64,000 bases of DNA. It comes from Alcanivorax sp. DP30. Lineage in GTDB: Bacteria > Pseudomonadota > Gammaproteobacteria > Pseudomonadales > Alcanivoracaceae. Shown here in pieces: positions 33,946 to 41,972 of the stretch (its first letter is position 1; each line of letters opens with the position of its first letter). A model generated the notes under the pieces. The model saw only the letters and a list, made by a program, of their open reading frames with translations, did not search any database and was not told the DNA's origin. The translations under genes and the position numbers were made by a program. Location: assembly GCF_009882945.1 (NCBI RefSeq), contig NZ_WTUY01000004.1, forward strand, positions 673,341 through 737,340, given 5' to 3'.

Positions 33946-34605
33946 TCAGCCATGGCTGCGACTGTAACCCCAGTACACCACTGCCAGTAGTCCGGCCAGC
34001 GTGGCCGGCAGTGTCAGCGCTACAAAGTGGAGCCAACGAAACAGCACCGTGCCAACAATCCCCCCGCAGATAAAACCACTGATCAGTAACAGGAAAAGCA
34101 GCAGGCGCCGGCTGTCGAGGGGGATGCCCCGTAGCCAGTTACCGAGCATGATGCCGAGGTCGGTAAAGATGCCGGACAAATGGGTGGTACGGATAATAGA
34201 GCCACTGTAGGTGGTTACCATGGCGTTCTGCAGACCGCAGGCCATGGATGCGAGATATATGCCGAAATCACTGCCCTGCTGAAGCGACACCATGGCAAAG
34301 GTCAGTAGCGTCGCTTCGATCAGCAACGAGAAACCGTAATGTCGCCCGAGTTTCAGGGCGGTGCTGGTGATCAGCAGGCCACTGAGGGCCGCTCCCGCCA
34401 GAAAACTGAGCAAGGTCAGTAACAGGTGCAGAGCGTTGCGCAGGTCCAGGTCTGCCAGTGCCAGTCCCAGCAACGAAGAGCTGCCCGTGAGGTGAGAGAC
34501 GGACTGGTGACTGAAGCCCAGCAAGCCCACGGCATTGACGCTGCCCGCCAGAAAGGCGAGCAGGAAGGCTCCGACTTCTACCCAGGGTGGTAAACGTGTC
34601 AGCAA
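33946..34605 (-). CDS. DUF1275 (YoaK-type) membrane protein
   Basis: The 219-aa protein has six membrane helices and the DUF1275 opening FLLAFLAGSVNAVGLLGFSHQSVSHLTGSSSLLG. ASMACGLQNAMVTTYSGSIIRTTHLSGIFTDLGIMLG is the second family motif. The function of the family is unknown; a transporter or channel role is suggested by the fold. The first codon is TTG at 34605 behind GGGGAA, because no in-frame ATG lies nearby. It is separated by 92 bases from the lysine-rich HTH gene, which reads the same way. Confidence 0.85.
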   Translation of the reverse strand: MLTRLPPWVEVGAFLLAFLAGSVNAVGLLGFSHQSVSHLTGSSSLLGLALADLDLRNALHLLLTLLSFLAGAALSGLLITSTALKLGRHYGFSLLIEATLLTFAMVSLQQGSDFGIYLASMACGLQNAMVTTYSGSIIRTTHLSGIFTDLGIMLGNWLRGIPLDSRRLLLFLLLISGFICGGIVGTVLFRWLHFVALTLPATLAGLLAVVYWGYSRSHG

Positions 34606-34697
34606 GACATTCCCCAGTGTGGCTGGTGGTCAATCCAGCAGTGTAGCACGGGGTCTGACGCTGTTTTGAATTCTTGCGTGTGGCGTGCAGCGTTACA

Positions 34698-35228
34698 TCA
34701 TTTCTTTTTCTTCTTGCTGTCTTTGCTGTTTTTCTTCCCTTTTTTCTTGCCGCCGGCTTTTTTTCCTGACGCTTTCTTGCCGTCTTTCTTGTCTGGCTTG
34801 TCGTCCGGTTTTTTCTTTTTCCCGGGTTTGATGGGTGTCAGGCCGCGGGCTTTTTTGCCGCTCTTTTTGCCACTTTTTTTGGCATTCTGTTTGCCCTTCT
34901 TCTGGCTGTTCTTGCCGGTTTTTTTACTGCTATCGGGTTTCTTGTTTTGCTCGGTTTCCCGGGCGGCAGGAGCGACGGTTTGGGCGGCCGGCTTGGCAGG
35001 GCTGGAAGGGGTCGCAGAGAACAGATCCAGCGCCACACTACGGAAACGTCGCAACGTGTAGCGGACCTGCCCCAGGGAAAGTCCGGCTTCCTCTGCAGCC
35101 TGTTGTTGTGTGAGGCCCCTGTCCAGGGCCAACAGTGCCCTGGCACGGGGGCCATTGGGTGTCGGCTGGTTAATACGGGCCTGGCAGCCCTTGCGTTGCG
35201 CAGCGGTCAGTAAGGAGGTGGTGGCCAC
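34698..35228 (-). CDS. HTH protein with lysine-rich histone H1-like tail
   Basis: The 176-aa protein has two parts. Residues about 30-65 form a helix-turn-helix (LTQQQAAEEAGLSLGQVRYTL) like those in transposases and sigma-type regulators. Residues about 85-176 are almost only Lys, Gly, Ser, Ala, Asp and Pro in short repeats, like the tails of AlgP, PhaF or bacterial H1-like proteins. The tail should be disordered and bind DNA or RNA without sequence preference. The start is GTG at 35228, with GAGAGGA upstream. A nucleoid or condensing role with sequence-specific docking is inferred. The plus-strand frame over this region is a shadow, as its protein is full of Phe and Leu runs. Confidence 0.85.
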   Translation of the reverse strand: MATTSLLTAAQRKGCQARINQPTPNGPRARALLALDRGLTQQQAAEEAGLSLGQVRYTLRRFRSVALDLFSATPSSPAKPAAQTVAPAARETEQNKKPDSSKKTGKNSQKKGKQNAKKSGKKSGKKARGLTPIKPGKKKKPDDKPDKKDGKKASGKKAGGKKKGKKNSKDSKKKKK

Positions 35229-35334
35229 GGATTGTCCTCTCGTTGAGTCTTGCGGATGAAAGCCAGAATTTCACCTTAGGGACAAGTCGTCAGAGTGGCA
35301 AAAAATCTTTTTTCTGTCAGAAAACTGTCACGGA

Positions 35335-35883
35335 TCAGCCGTTCTTTTGCTGCTTTTCGAGCATGTCGGCCTGAAGAATTTCGATCCAGTAACCGTCCGG
35401 GTCCTTGATAAAAGCCAGCCCTTTCATCTTGCCGTCGTCCGGTCGTTTCACAAATTCCACATCCAGTTTTTCAAAACGTTCGGCAGCGGCGTACACGTCC
35501 GGCACGGTGATGCCGATGTGGCCAAAGCCCTGGGGCTGGGCGTTACCGTCGTGGTAGGCAAAGTCCGCGTCGTCTTCCGTGCCCCAGTTATGGGTCAGCT
35601 CCAGCATGGCTTCGCGGCCAAACGTGAAGGTCAGGCGTTTGGCGTCATCGGCGGGCACCTGTCCAGCTTCTTCTTCGTTCAGGTAGCCGAGAAAGTAGAG
35701 GCTGAATTGCATCTCGGGGAAATCAATCTTGCGCACCAGACGCATGCCCAGCACCCGGGTATAGAAATCGAGACTGCGTTTGGGCTCCTTGATGCGCAGC
35801 ATGGTCTGGTTGAACAGGTATTCCTGGGTGACCTCGTCAGGATGTTCGAACAGGCCTTGGGCTTTTTCGAAATGGCGGGACAT
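35335..35883 (-). CDS. gloA: Lactoylglutathione lyase (glyoxalase I)
   Basis: GloA isomerises the hemithioacetal of methylglyoxal and glutathione to S-lactoylglutathione. The 182-aa protein has the two betaalphabetabetabeta modules of the family: [44 protein letters not shown] and [20 protein letters not shown], ending in [14 protein letters not shown], which supplies the metal-binding glutamate. The length with the 20-residue N-terminal extension is that of the zinc-type enzymes (the long class, as in Pseudomonas GloA3). It fits with gshB and ggt in a glutathione-using organism. AGGAG precedes the ATG. The gene stands alone between a lysine-rich HTH gene and a repeat-filled gap. Confidence 0.94.
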   Translation of the reverse strand: MSRHFEKAQGLFEHPDEVTQEYLFNQTMLRIKEPKRSLDFYTRVLGMRLVRKIDFPEMQFSLYFLGYLNEEEAGQVPADDAKRLTFTFGREAMLELTHNWGTEDDADFAYHDGNAQPQGFGHIGITVPDVYAAAERFEKLDVEFVKRPDDGKMKGLAFIKDPDGYWIEILQADMLEKQQKNG

Positions 35884-35988
35884 GGGCGCTCCTGGTTGAT
35901 GGGACGGGTGGACTACAGGATATCGGGATGCGGGGGGTGGATTGCAAGCGCCGGGGACAAGATCGAGTGGCGTAGCAACGAAGCTGCT

Positions 35989-36163
35989 GTAGGAGCACCT
36001 CTAGAGGTGCGAACCGTGCGAAGTACGGAATCGACCGAAGGGCGGTCATGGCCTATCAGAGCTCACCGGATGTGTGGATAGCGATATTCAGGAAAGGGTT
36101 GTTGTCGCCCGTGACGAATTTCCTCGCCAAGGCTCGGATTCGCACCTCAAGAGGTGCTCCTAC
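35989..36163. repeat. REP pair with long centre
   Basis: Arms at 35989-36013 (GTAGGAGCACCTCTAGAGGT) and 36139-36163 (ACCTCAAGAGGTGCTCCTAC) match the RAYT-flanking REPs with one or two changes each. The centre is 125 bases, longer than at 10784 and 11380, and includes unrelated DNA. Confidence 0.87.
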
Positions 36164-36180
36164 AGGTGTGAAAGGGAAGA

Positions 36181-36240
36181 TTTCGAGTTACGAAGACCAC
36201 AACCCGATGGGCCTGATGGTTGATTTTCGCAACTCGAAAC
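36181..36240. repeat. Paired inverted repeat, TTTCGAGTTGCGAA family
   Basis: TTTCGAGTTACGAAGA at 36181-36196 faces TTTTCGCAACTCGAAAC at 36224-36240. It lies directly after the REP pair. Other copies are at 37883-37946, 55725-55811 and 61001-61079, and a single arm at 38787-38811. Confidence 0.75.
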
Positions 36241-36268
36241 TTCTACCTAGGGAGCTCGTTGTCGCTCC

Positions 36269-37228
36269 TCAGGCGGGGGTCTTGTCCACGGTCTTGAGGA
36301 CTTTTTGCAGGCCGGCCACGGCGCCACCGATATCGCTGAGGCCGTTCGGCAGCAGCATGGTGGTGGATTCCTTGGCGACTTTCTCGAAGGCGGCAACGTA
36401 CTGTTCAGCGATGCGCAGGCTGACGGCCTGTTCGCCACCGTCTTCGCGCACAGCGCGGGCCACCATGTTCAGACCCTTGGCGGTGGCGAGAGCAACCAGC
36501 TCAATTTGCTGGGCGCGACCTTCCGCTTCGTTGATCTGCTTCATCTTTTCACCTTCGGAGATATTGATCATCTCCTGCTTCTCACCTTCCGAACGGTTGA
36601 TGGCCGCCTGGCGGTCACCCTCGGAACGGTTGATGGCGGCCTGACGCTCACCTTCGGATTCGGCGACCACGGCGCGGCGCTCACGTTCGGCACGGACCTG
36701 TTTCTCCATGGCATCCTTGATGGATACAGGCAGGTTGATGTCGGCCACTTCGTAACGCAGCACCTTCACGCCCCAGGGTTGGGCCGCTTCGTCCACGGCT
36801 TCCACCACTTCCATGTTGATCTCGCCGCGTTCCTCGAAGGTCTTGTCCAGATCGATTTTACCGATCACCGAACGCAGGGTGGTCTGGGCCAGCTGCTGGG
36901 CCGCCATGACGTAATCATCCACGCCGTAGCTGGCGGCTTTCGGATCGACCACCTGCAGGTACATCACACCGTCGATGGACACCTCGATATTGTCCTTGGT
37001 GATACAGCTCTGACGCGGTACATCACGAACAATTTCCTTCAGGGAATGCTTGTAGGCAACGCGATCGATAAAGGGCATCAGGAAATGCATGCCGGCTTCC
37101 AGCGAGGTCTGGTATTTACCGAGACGTTCCACCACATACACCTGCCGTTGGGGCACGATGCGGATGACCATGAACAGCAGCACGACGGCGCCCAGTGCTA
37201 ACAGTCCGGAAATAATTAATCCTGCCAT
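36269..37228 (-). CDS. SPFH/stomatin-like protein
   Basis: The 319-aa protein has an N-terminal membrane helix (residues 4-22) and an SPFH/band-7 domain: RIVPQRQVYVVERLGKYQTSLEAGMHFLMPFIDRVAYKHSLKE, then PRQSCITKDNIEVSIDGVMY and TTLRSVIGKIDLDKTFEERGEIN. A long coiled coil with the repeated unit RQAAINRSEG follows, and a short C-terminal tail. It matches the paraslipin/QmcA group, which forms large rings on lipid microdomains and works with NfeD proteins, as encoded upstream. The gap to nfeD is 27 bases, so they are one operon. Membrane quality control is the usual role. Confidence 0.93.
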   Translation of the reverse strand: MAGLIISGLLALGAVVLLFMVIRIVPQRQVYVVERLGKYQTSLEAGMHFLMPFIDRVAYKHSLKEIVRDVPRQSCITKDNIEVSIDGVMYLQVVDPKAASYGVDDYVMAAQQLAQTTLRSVIGKIDLDKTFEERGEINMEVVEAVDEAAQPWGVKVLRYEVADINLPVSIKDAMEKQVRAERERRAVVAESEGERQAAINRSEGDRQAAINRSEGEKQEMINISEGEKMKQINEAEGRAQQIELVALATAKGLNMVARAVREDGGEQAVSLRIAEQYVAAFEKVAKESTTMLLPNGLSDIGGAVAGLQKVLKTVDKTPA

Positions 37229-37255
37229 GGGTAATGCTTCCTTGTTGTCGAGTGA

Positions 37256-37705
37256 TCAGGAGGGGGTGTTGGTCCAGGGCTCTACGGTGAGCCAGAGACC
37301 GTCATGTTGGGTAATACGCACCATCTGCCCGGCGTCCAGGGGCTGGCTGCTCTGGGCCTGCCAGCGTGCGCCACGATAGTTGACGGTACCGGTGCCATTG
37401 TTGAACGGTTCGGCCACGGTGGCGCGCTGGCCGATCAGGCCGGCGCTGTCTTCGTTGCCCTCGCTTTCCCGTTCCTGGCCCATCAGCTTGTCATTGAGAA
37501 AACGGCGCACAAAGATCAGCGACATCAGGCTGATGACGGCAAACAGGGTCAGTTCCCAGGTGGTGTCATCCAGCAAGCCGAGAAACTTCAGGCTGCCAAC
37601 GATCAGGGCGGCGATACCGAAAAAGATCACCACCAGTCCGGAGACCACAAACTCTCCAATCACCAGCACCAGCCCCGCGATAATCCAGTAACTGTATTCC
37701 GGCAT
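37256..37705 (-). CDS. NfeD family protein (short type)
   Basis: The 149-aa protein has about three N-terminal membrane helices (YWIIAGLVLVIGEFVVSGLVVIFFGIAALIV) and a C-terminal OB-fold of the NfeD type (IGQRATVAEPFNNGTGTVNYRGARWQAQSS). The ClpP-like protease domain of long NfeD proteins is missing. Short NfeD proteins pair with paraslipins or stomatins, such as the downstream SPFH gene, and probably help it assemble. The start ATG at 37705 lies near the left arm of a dispersed repeat, and the promoter should fall in the short space before it. Confidence 0.92.
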   Translation of the reverse strand: MPEYSYWIIAGLVLVIGEFVVSGLVVIFFGIAALIVGSLKFLGLLDDTTWELTLFAVISLMSLIFVRRFLNDKLMGQERESEGNEDSAGLIGQRATVAEPFNNGTGTVNYRGARWQAQSSQPLDAGQMVRITQHDGLWLTVEPWTNTPS

Positions 37706-38145
37706 TCCTGCGCCCTCTTCTCATGCTTTTGGGTTAGCACAATAGCATAGAAACCCGGAGGAGTAGGTAGGAAAAGGCTGAAAATGGGATGAAGCAAGCT
37801 ACAGGCTTCAAGCTACAACGCGGGAAAGTGTGTTGGATCGGGCGATGTTTTCGGCCGCGCTTCGGGGGGAGTCGCGAGTCACAAGTTTCGAGTTGCGAAA
37901 AGCGTAAACAGTGCGCCCGGTTTTGCCTTTCGCAACTCGAAACTCGTACCTGGCTTCTCTGGGATCCTTACCTTGCCATGGCTCGGATCGCTTGCAGGAA
38001 GTTATTCGCTGCGCTCACCCTTCGGGCCCGCCTTCGGCTGTTACCTCCGTTGCACTCCGGTTCCTACAGCGACTCCGCGGAGAATGCCTTTGGGTTCAAA
38101 CCGGCCTTGCCCCGCGTTGTAGCTTGAAGCTTGAGGCTCCCTAAA
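37706..38145. other. Intergenic region made mostly of nested repeats
   Basis: The 440 bases between nfeD and slyD hold no supported gene. The outer pair of the CTACAACGC family (37794-37824 and 38111-38137) encloses a TTTCGAGTTGCGAA pair (37883-37946) and a fragment of the GCTTGCAGG type near 37985. Short open frames here are shadows without ribosome sites. Confidence 0.7.
37794..38137. repeat. Nested repeats: CTACAACGC pair (copy 4) enclosing other elements
   Basis: The left arm 37794-37824 (GCAAGCTACAGGCTTCAAGC) and right arm 38111-38137 (CGCGTTGTAGCTTGAAGC) are approximate reverse complements. Between them lie the inverted pair at 37883-37904/37925-37946 and REP-like pieces. The order suggests insertion of one element into another. 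Confidence 0.8.
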
Positions 38146-38634
38146 TCAGTGCGAATGCCCGCCGACCCCATGCGCATGCTTGTGGGCGATTTCTTCTTCG
38201 CTGGCATCGCGCAGATCGGTGATCTCGACCACGAAGCGTAGTGCCTTGCCGGCCAGCGGGTGGTTGGCATCCACGTCTACGGTTTTCAGGCCCACTTTCA
38301 GTACTGTGAGCATGCGCGGCCCTTCATCGGTGCTCACGGTGACCACCTTGCCGGGGGCCAGTTTGCCTGCGTGTTTGAGGTACTTGCGGGAAATCCGCTG
38401 GAACAGGGTGTTGTCGTATTCGCCGTAGGCATCCTTGGGCTCAATGGTCACATCCACCTGCTCGCCCACGTCTTTGCCTTCCAGCGCTGTTTCCAGGCCG
38501 GCAATGATGTTGTTGTAACCATGCAGGTAGGCCATGGGCTCGCCGGTGCTCTGGGAGTTTTCAATTTCGCTGCCGTCTTCTGCGTTAAACAGCTGGTAAT
38601 GCAGGGTGACGACCTTGCCTTTTTCGATAGTCAT
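38146..38634 (-). CDS. slyD: FKBP-type peptidyl-prolyl isomerase SlyD
   Basis: SlyD is a cytoplasmic prolyl isomerase, chaperone and metal-binding protein. The 162-aa protein has the FKBP part VTLHYQLFNAEDGSEIENS and MAYLHGYNNIIAGLETALEGKDVGEQVDVTI, with the insert-in-flap chaperone domain (GEYDNTLFQRISRKYLKHAGKLAPGKVVTVSTDEGPRMLTVLKV). The tail HKHAHGVGGHSH is His-rich and should bind nickel or zinc, as in E. coli SlyD, though shorter. The ATG at 38634 begins the usual MTIEKGKVV. It stands alone among repeat-filled gaps. Confidence 0.95.
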   Translation of the reverse strand: MTIEKGKVVTLHYQLFNAEDGSEIENSQSTGEPMAYLHGYNNIIAGLETALEGKDVGEQVDVTIEPKDAYGEYDNTLFQRISRKYLKHAGKLAPGKVVTVSTDEGPRMLTVLKVGLKTVDVDANHPLAGKALRFVVEITDLRDASEEEIAHKHAHGVGGHSH

Positions 38635-38762
38635 GAGGGTCTCCGGATGCGGGGCCTGATGGCGATTAACAATGGCGATGCATTGTGCCGCTGACGCCCG
38701 GCGGGAGCAATTGTTTGGTGTGACAGGCGTTTCCGGGTGCGCGTTATCCTGATCGAGTTACT

Positions 38763-38811
38763 AAAGGCGAAACCGTGCGTGGGTTTGCCTTTCGAAACTC
38801 GTACCTCGCCA
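38763..38811. repeat. Hairpin with single TTTCGAGTTGCGAA-type arm
   Basis: AAAGGCGAAACC (38763-38774) faces GGTTTGCCTTT (38782-38792), forming a stem with one unpaired base. The right part, GCCTTTCGAAACTCGTACCT, is an arm of the dispersed family without a left partner. It lies in the 225-base gap between slyD and the cytochrome b561 gene. Confidence 0.6.
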
Positions 38812-38859
38812 CTCGCTTGCCTTGTTGATATGGGGCGTTGTTCTTGCGGGGCTTCAGGT

Positions 38860-39399
38860 CTAGCGTCGTCCGGGCAGCATTCTGCGCAGGGTGGCATCCT
38901 TGTCGATAAGGTGGTGCCACAGGGCGCCGGCCACATGGATCGCCACCAGCACCAGCAGCGAGGTCCACAGGAAATCCTTGTGGATCCAGGCCACCTGTTT
39001 GGCCAGGTCCATGTTCACCTCGGTGAATTGGGGTACGGAGAACAGCCAGAACAGTTCAGTTTCCTTACCTGCCAGCTGGCGCATTCCCATACCGGCCAGC
39101 GGCATGGCCAGCAGCACCAGGTAGAGTAGAACATGCACGACTTTGGAGGCCAGTGCCTGCCAGGGGGATGCGATCAGTGCGGGGCGCGGATAGCGGGCCC
39201 GTCCATAGAGACGCAGGACGATGGTCAGCAGCAGAGTGAAGCCGACGGTGAAATGCAGCAGTTCCCACCATTGCCGCCACGGATTGCCCTTGGCAAATTG
39301 TTCGTGCAGCTCAATCGCGGCCCAGGCCGTAATGATGAGGGCCAGGGTCAACCAGTGGAGGCCCTTGTGGAGCGGATGCCAGCGTTCAGTTGGGTTCAT
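38860..39399 (-). CDS. Cytochrome b561 family protein
   Basis: The 179-aa membrane protein has four helices and the b561 (CybB) layout. Conserved heme-ligand histidines are in RWHPLHKGLHWLTLALII (helix 1), LLHFTVGFTLLLTI (helix 2), ASKVVHVLLYLVLLAMPLAGM (helix 3) and LLVLVAIHVAGALWHHLIDKD (helix 4). These small diheme proteins take electrons from the quinol pool or pass them between redox partners. The C-terminal DATLRRMLPG is a family signature and is shared with the yceJ-like cytochrome at 60210-60806. It stands alone, with the stop of the acyltransferase gene 54 bases upstream. Confidence 0.9.
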   Translation of the reverse strand: MNPTERWHPLHKGLHWLTLALIITAWAAIELHEQFAKGNPWRQWWELLHFTVGFTLLLTIVLRLYGRARYPRPALIASPWQALASKVVHVLLYLVLLAMPLAGMGMRQLAGKETELFWLFSVPQFTEVNMDLAKQVAWIHKDFLWTSLLVLVAIHVAGALWHHLIDKDATLRRMLPGRR

Positions 39400-39453
39400 G
39401 AAAGTTATCCTTATCCGTTGACAGCATCATCCTTGATGCAGGTTAAGGCAAGA

Positions 39454-40464
39454 TTAAGTGTTGCTGCCTTGATTCCTGTCAGTATCAGGATGCAGTCCAA
39501 GCGCCTTGCGGTCTGCCCCTGCGGCAATTTCCTTCAGCAAACGCTGTGACTGACGGTACCAGTTGCGCCGGCCGTACGGACTCCACTTGAAGCGTTTGTA
39601 GGTCCACTGGTACTGCGACAGGTTGCGATCGATGCAGCGCTGCAGACCGGCATTCATTTCAGTGAGGATTTCGGTGCAATCGCTGGCCTGTTCAATGGCG
39701 GGAGAGGGCTCGAAATGCACATGGATATCTTTTACCCCGCCTTCTCCCCGGTGGCAGGAGACGATGAATACGTGGGGGCGATAGCGCTGCACCAGTTTGT
39801 CGATCAGTGCCGGGGTGGGCACGTCGTAGCCGAAGAACGGTACACAGGGATTGCTGCGGTTGCCGGGGTTATGGTCTGAAAGTATGCCCAGGGTGCCACC
39901 ATTTTTCATGGCAGCCAGAGCCTGTTTAACACCCTGGCTGTTGGTGGGGATCAGCACCGACCCGGTACGCTCTCGAGCCGCTTTCACCATGGCGTCCATC
40001 AGCGTTGCCGGGTGCGGCTGGTACATGATCAGGGTCTTTCCGGCGTCGGTCTTGTCGCCCAGATAGAGGTTGCTGATTTCCCAGCTACCCTGATGAAGTG
40101 ACAGTAACAGCACTGGGCGTTCACTGGCGGTGGCTTCCAGAAACGCCTGTTCGCCGTGAATATGGGTGACACGTTTGAGCGTTTCTGCCGCAGGACGATG
40201 CCACACGTGGCTGAACTCGGTGAGGGTTCGGCCCAGTTCAGCCATGCTTTTGCGGCCGATGCGCCTGGCCTCGGCCAGGGGCATGTCAGGGTGAGTGGCC
40301 AGCAGGTTGATCAGCACCACCCGGTACGCACTGGCATAGCGCAGTGGCACAAAGGTAATCAGGGTGGCCACGCAGGCGCCAAAGGCGGTAACCAGCGGTA
40401 GGGGAAGCCAGGCCAGAAGGCGAACCAACAGCCACATACGGCGGCCCTGGGATTGTGTCGTCAT
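39454..40464 (-). CDS. Lysophospholipid/lipid A acyltransferase (LpxL/HtrB family)
   Basis: The 336-aa protein is a LpxL/HtrB-type acyltransferase. It has an N-terminal membrane anchor (LLVRLLAWLPLPLVTAFGACVATLI), the catalytic HX4E motif HQGSWE at residues 124-129, and the later GTLGILSDHNPGNRSNPCVPFFGYD and MNAGLQRCIDRNLSQYQWTYKRFKW. Such enzymes add secondary acyl chains to Kdo2-lipid A on the inner face of the inner membrane. A paralogue of LpxL or LpxM is expected; which one cannot be told here. The gene lies 11 bases after the MBL-fold gene, which suggests an operon. ATG at 40464. Confidence 0.9.
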   Translation of the reverse strand: MTTQSQGRRMWLLVRLLAWLPLPLVTAFGACVATLITFVPLRYASAYRVVLINLLATHPDMPLAEARRIGRKSMAELGRTLTEFSHVWHRPAAETLKRVTHIHGEQAFLEATASERPVLLLSLHQGSWEISNLYLGDKTDAGKTLIMYQPHPATLMDAMVKAARERTGSVLIPTNSQGVKQALAAMKNGGTLGILSDHNPGNRSNPCVPFFGYDVPTPALIDKLVQRYRPHVFIVSCHRGEGGVKDIHVHFEPSPAIEQASDCTEILTEMNAGLQRCIDRNLSQYQWTYKRFKWSPYGRRNWYRQSQRLLKEIAAGADRKALGLHPDTDRNQGSNT

Positions 40465-40475
40465 GATGCTCGTTT

Positions 40476-41468
40476 TCAGTCCTGCTCAAGGATCAGGGTT
40501 TCGCCGTGTTGGGGAACACGAAACTGATCCGGGTGAATCGAATGGCTTTCCATGGCCATGGCCAGCGCCTTGGGGGGCGCATCCATGGGCTCATCCGTGA
40601 GGACAAAGGTACCCCAGTGCATGGCGACGGACTGCCGGGCCTGGATATCCATGTGGATGCGCACGGCTTCTGCCGGGTTAATGTGGACCGGGGACATGAA
40701 CCAGCGCGGTTCGTAGGCACCGATGGGCAGCAGCGCCAGATCCACCGGACCGAATATCTCACCGATCTCCCCGAAAAGGGGGGCATAGCCGGTATCGCCC
40801 GCAAAATACAGGGAGAAGTCGGGAAACTCCAGACGCCAGCTGCACCACTGGCTGCGGTTATGGTCACCGGGCCCACGGCCACTGAAGTGCTGTGCGGGCA
40901 GACAGAAGGCTTCTACCTGGCCGTGGAACTCGCTCTGCCACCACCCCAGTTCGATGATGCGTTCCACGCCCAGCTTGCGCAGCCAGCTGGCCACACCAAG
41001 GGGGGCGAACCAGAGAATGTCCTTGCCGAAGCGGGCCTGTAGTTGCTTTACCGAGGCCTTGTCCAGATGGTCGTAGTGGTTGTGTGATACCAGCACAGCA
41101 TTGATCGGTGGCAATTGATCAATGGTCAATGCGGGCGGCACCGCCCGTTTCGGGCCGGCAAAGGTAAACGGTGAGCAGCGGTCAGAAAATACCGGGTCGG
41201 TGAGCAGGTTCCAGCCCTTGTACTGAAACAGGAAGGTGGAATGACCAATCCAGGTCAGCTGGGGAGCTGCACCGGGGGCTTCAAGTTGTACGGCATCCGG
41301 TGTTTGCTGCGGAAAAGGCAGGTGGCGGGGAAACTGTCCCCGAGAGTCCCACTGCCATCGCAGAAACTCTCGCAGGCCATGATGTGGCGTCTCGTACAGG
41401 TTACGAAAGACATCCGGGTTGGCCGGTTGTGCTGCCGCCAGTGCGGCAAGGCGATCCCGGTCGATCAT
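40476..41468 (-). CDS. MBL-fold metallohydrolase (NAPE-PLD-like)
   Basis: The 330-aa protein has the metallo-beta-lactamase zinc motif SHNHYDHLD (His129, His131, Asp133, His134). WIGHSTFLFQYKGWNLLTDPVF stands ahead of it, and CLPAQHFSGRGPGDHNRS and LYFAGDTGYAPLFGEIG supply further ligands. This is the UlaG/NAPE-PLD-like branch; a phospholipase D-like activity on N-acyl phosphatidylethanolamine is known for relatives. The gene starts at 41468, where it overlaps the stop codon of chpC by four bases (ATGA). It therefore lies at the downstream end of the chp operon, although a role in pilus control is not suggested. Confidence 0.88.
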   Translation of the reverse strand: MIDRDRLAALAAAQPANPDVFRNLYETPHHGLREFLRWQWDSRGQFPRHLPFPQQTPDAVQLEAPGAAPQLTWIGHSTFLFQYKGWNLLTDPVFSDRCSPFTFAGPKRAVPPALTIDQLPPINAVLVSHNHYDHLDKASVKQLQARFGKDILWFAPLGVASWLRKLGVERIIELGWWQSEFHGQVEAFCLPAQHFSGRGPGDHNRSQWCSWRLEFPDFSLYFAGDTGYAPLFGEIGEIFGPVDLALLPIGAYEPRWFMSPVHINPAEAVRIHMDIQARQSVAMHWGTFVLTDEPMDAPPKALAMAMESHSIHPDQFRVPQHGETLILEQD

Positions 41469-41914
41469 GTTTGCAGGCCGGATACCGCGCCTTCAATGGC
41501 GTCCAGATCCGGAATCACGGCAAGATCCCCCGCGACCTGGATGTACATGGATTCCGCCGCGCCGGTCTCCACAGGTTCTTCCACAGGATCATCCTTGCCA
41601 ACCTTGATCAGGCGGGGAATACCCTGCACGATCACCGCATAGAAGGGGCGCTTGCCGGCCACGGTATTGAGCACCGCGATACGGGCGTCCTGACCAATGG
41701 TGATCTGCCCGGATTCATTCAGCCGCTCGAAGGAGACCAGAGGAATACTCTGGTCACGCCAGCTGAGCCAGCCCAGCAGCCATTCCGGGCCATGACCGGG
41801 ACGGTCCGGTTGGCGCAGGGGAATCACTTCCGCCACCACGATGTTGGGTACCAGCCAGGGCCGTCCCTGCATGGGGATCAGCAGGCTGGAAATTTCCGTT
41901 GGCAAACTGCTCAT
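41465..41914 (-). CDS. chpC: CheW-like adaptor ChpC
   Basis: This 149-aa protein is a CheW domain, the adaptor that links an MCP to the kinase. The beta-barrel strands are visible at MQGRPWLVPNIVVAEVIPLR, LLGWLSWRDQSIPLVSFERL and ARIAVLNTVAGKRPFYAVIVQG. In P. aeruginosa ChpC follows ChpB in the Pil-Chp cluster and acts as a second CheW next to PilI. I chose the ATG at 41914, since GAGG lies upstream; the frame start at 41926 is TTG. A hairpin (41939-41978) lies between chpB and chpC. The last four bases overlap the MBL-fold gene. Confidence 0.88.
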   Translation of the reverse strand: MSSLPTEISSLLIPMQGRPWLVPNIVVAEVIPLRQPDRPGHGPEWLLGWLSWRDQSIPLVSFERLNESGQITIGQDARIAVLNTVAGKRPFYAVIVQGIPRLIKVGKDDPVEEPVETGAAESMYIQVAGDLAVIPDLDAIEGAVSGLQT

Positions 41915-41972
41915 AACAAACCTCAAATGGCGCTGGACGCCTGATGCCGGGTGCCTGACGCAAGGTTGCGCA

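Larger units (their letters stand above)
35884..36268. other. Repeat-filled intergenic region
   Basis: This 385-base gap between two minus-strand genes holds no gene I can support. It contains the REP pair at 35989-36163 and a member of the TTTCGAGTTGCGAA family at 36181-36240. Only short stretches near the ends are free of repeats, and the promoter of gloA should lie in the right part. Confidence 0.7.
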
